Source: Pseudomonadota bacterium
Lineage (GTDB): Bacteria > Pseudomonadota > Gammaproteobacteria > Arenicellales > UBA868
Length of the DNA stretch: 14,612 bases
Direction: 5' to 3'
Assembly (NCBI GenBank): GCA_018661145.1
Contig: JABJIU010000050.1
Coordinates: forward strand, 1 to 14,612
Part shown: positions 14,094 to 14,612 of the stretch, piece by piece
Position numbering within the stretch: the stretch's first letter is position 1
Layout: every line of letters starts with the position of its first letter
Notes under the pieces: model-generated
What the model saw: only the letters and a program-made list of their open reading frames with translations
What the model was told of the DNA's origin: nothing
The model's database searches: none
Translations under genes and position numbers: made by a program

Positions 14094-14612
14094 TCAGCTC
14101 GCCTGCTGGGTGCGCATATCTGACCGATTGATTCCAGCAACGGCGACCGGTGCTTTCATCGCATCCCGTCGGAAGGGTTCTCCCAGCTCCTGGTTCAGGA
14201 CAACTTCAATGAAGGTCGTCACCTTGTTATTCATTTGACCGTCGATAGCCGCATTCAGTGCGTGGGTGAGCGCATCTGCCGTTTCGACTTTGACGCCGTT
14301 GACCCCGCATGCTTTGGCGACTTCGGCGTATTCCACCCCGACATTTAATTCTGTTCCAACGAAGTTATCCTCATACCAGAGGGTCGTATTACGCTTTTCC
14401 GCCCCCCACTGGTAGTTTCGGAAAATTATCATGGTAATCGGTGGCCACTCATTGCGGCCACAGGCGGTCATTTCGTTCATGGAGATGCCAAAAGCGCCAT
14501 CTCCCACAAAACCGACCACGGGTATATCGGGGCAGCCGATCTTGGCGCCTAGGATGGATGGGAACCCATAGCCACAGGGTCCAAACAGTCCAGGGGCGAG
14601 ATATTTTCGACC
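14094..14612 (-). CDS. xsc: Sulfoacetaldehyde acetyltransferase, C-terminal part (N terminus outside window)
   Basis: Xsc is a thiamine-diphosphate enzyme that cleaves sulfoacetaldehyde with phosphate to acetyl phosphate and sulfite, the desulfonation step in dissimilation of taurine, isethionate and related sulfonates. The frame is open to the right edge, so 172 C-terminal residues are present out of a usual ~590. They cover the TPP/Mg-binding domain, seen as 'VGFVGDGAFGISMNEMTACG' and 'IIFRNYQWGAEKRNTTLWY'. The Xsc-diagnostic 'NFVGTELN' follows, as does the tail 'VVLNQELGEPFRRDAMKAPV', which separates Xsc from acetolactate synthases and related carboligases. The residues before the first in-frame GTG (14519) continue the family pattern ('GFPSILGAKIGCPDIP'), confirming the gene starts further right. 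It precedes ald by 107 bases on the same strand, the arrangement expected of a taurine-degradation operon. Confidence 0.94.
   Translation of the reverse strand, partial: GRKYLAPGLFGPCGYGFPSILGAKIGCPDIPVVGFVGDGAFGISMNEMTACGRNEWPPITMIIFRNYQWGAEKRNTTLWYEDNFVGTELNVGVEYAEVAKACGVNGVKVETADALTHALNAAIDGQMNNKVTTFIEVVLNQELGEPFRRDAMKAPVAVAGINRSDMRTQQAS

Overview
The window looks like a chromosomal segment from a gammaproteobacterium. It carries a PpiD-type chaperone next to fabI, a pepA-holC-(small gene)-valS run, and an lptF-lptG pair divergent from pepA. All three neighbourhoods are familiar from Pseudomonas-like genomes. DNA polymerase III chi (HolC) and the LptF/LptG pair point to a Gram-negative with an LPS outer membrane. 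Which gammaproteobacterial lineage it is cannot be told from sequence reading alone. Coding density is very high: no gap between genes exceeds about 130 bases, and no RNA gene, insertion sequence, CRISPR array or phage-like gene is visible.

Layout, left to right. At 2-1693 (+) is the 3' part of a ppiD-like periplasmic folding factor whose start lies outside the window. It converges on fabI (1721-2515, -), the enoyl-ACP reductase of fatty acid synthesis. Divergent from fabI are two 16S rRNA methyltransferase genes, rsmJ and rsmE (2611-4070, +), joined by a 4-base stop/start overlap. These converge on a leftward cluster, in transcription order pepA, holC, an unrecognised acidic protein gene, and valS (9469 down to 4083). 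Divergent from pepA is lptF-lptG (9600-11774, +), encoding the membrane part of the LPS export transporter.

The right-hand 2.8 kb changes character from housekeeping to metabolism. A TauD/TfdA-family Fe(II)/2-oxoglutarate dioxygenase gene (11832-12824, +) ends in a plausible intrinsic terminator and faces ald (alanine dehydrogenase, 12865-13986, -). Upstream of ald on the same strand is the C-terminal part of xsc (sulfoacetaldehyde acetyltransferase, 14094 to the window end). Xsc plus Ald is the known core of taurine dissimilation by the taurine:pyruvate aminotransferase route: the aminotransferase makes sulfoacetaldehyde and alanine, Ald recycles alanine to pyruvate and releases ammonium, and Xsc cleaves sulfoacetaldehyde to acetyl phosphate and sulfite. 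The aminotransferase and transporter would be expected beyond the right edge, but this cannot be confirmed here.

No wholly new system is evident. The items most worth following are the uncharacterised dioxygenase beside the sulfonate genes, the two hairpins between xsc and ald, the acidic low-complexity protein between holC and valS, and the tight coupling of two methyltransferases that act near the 3' end of 16S rRNA.
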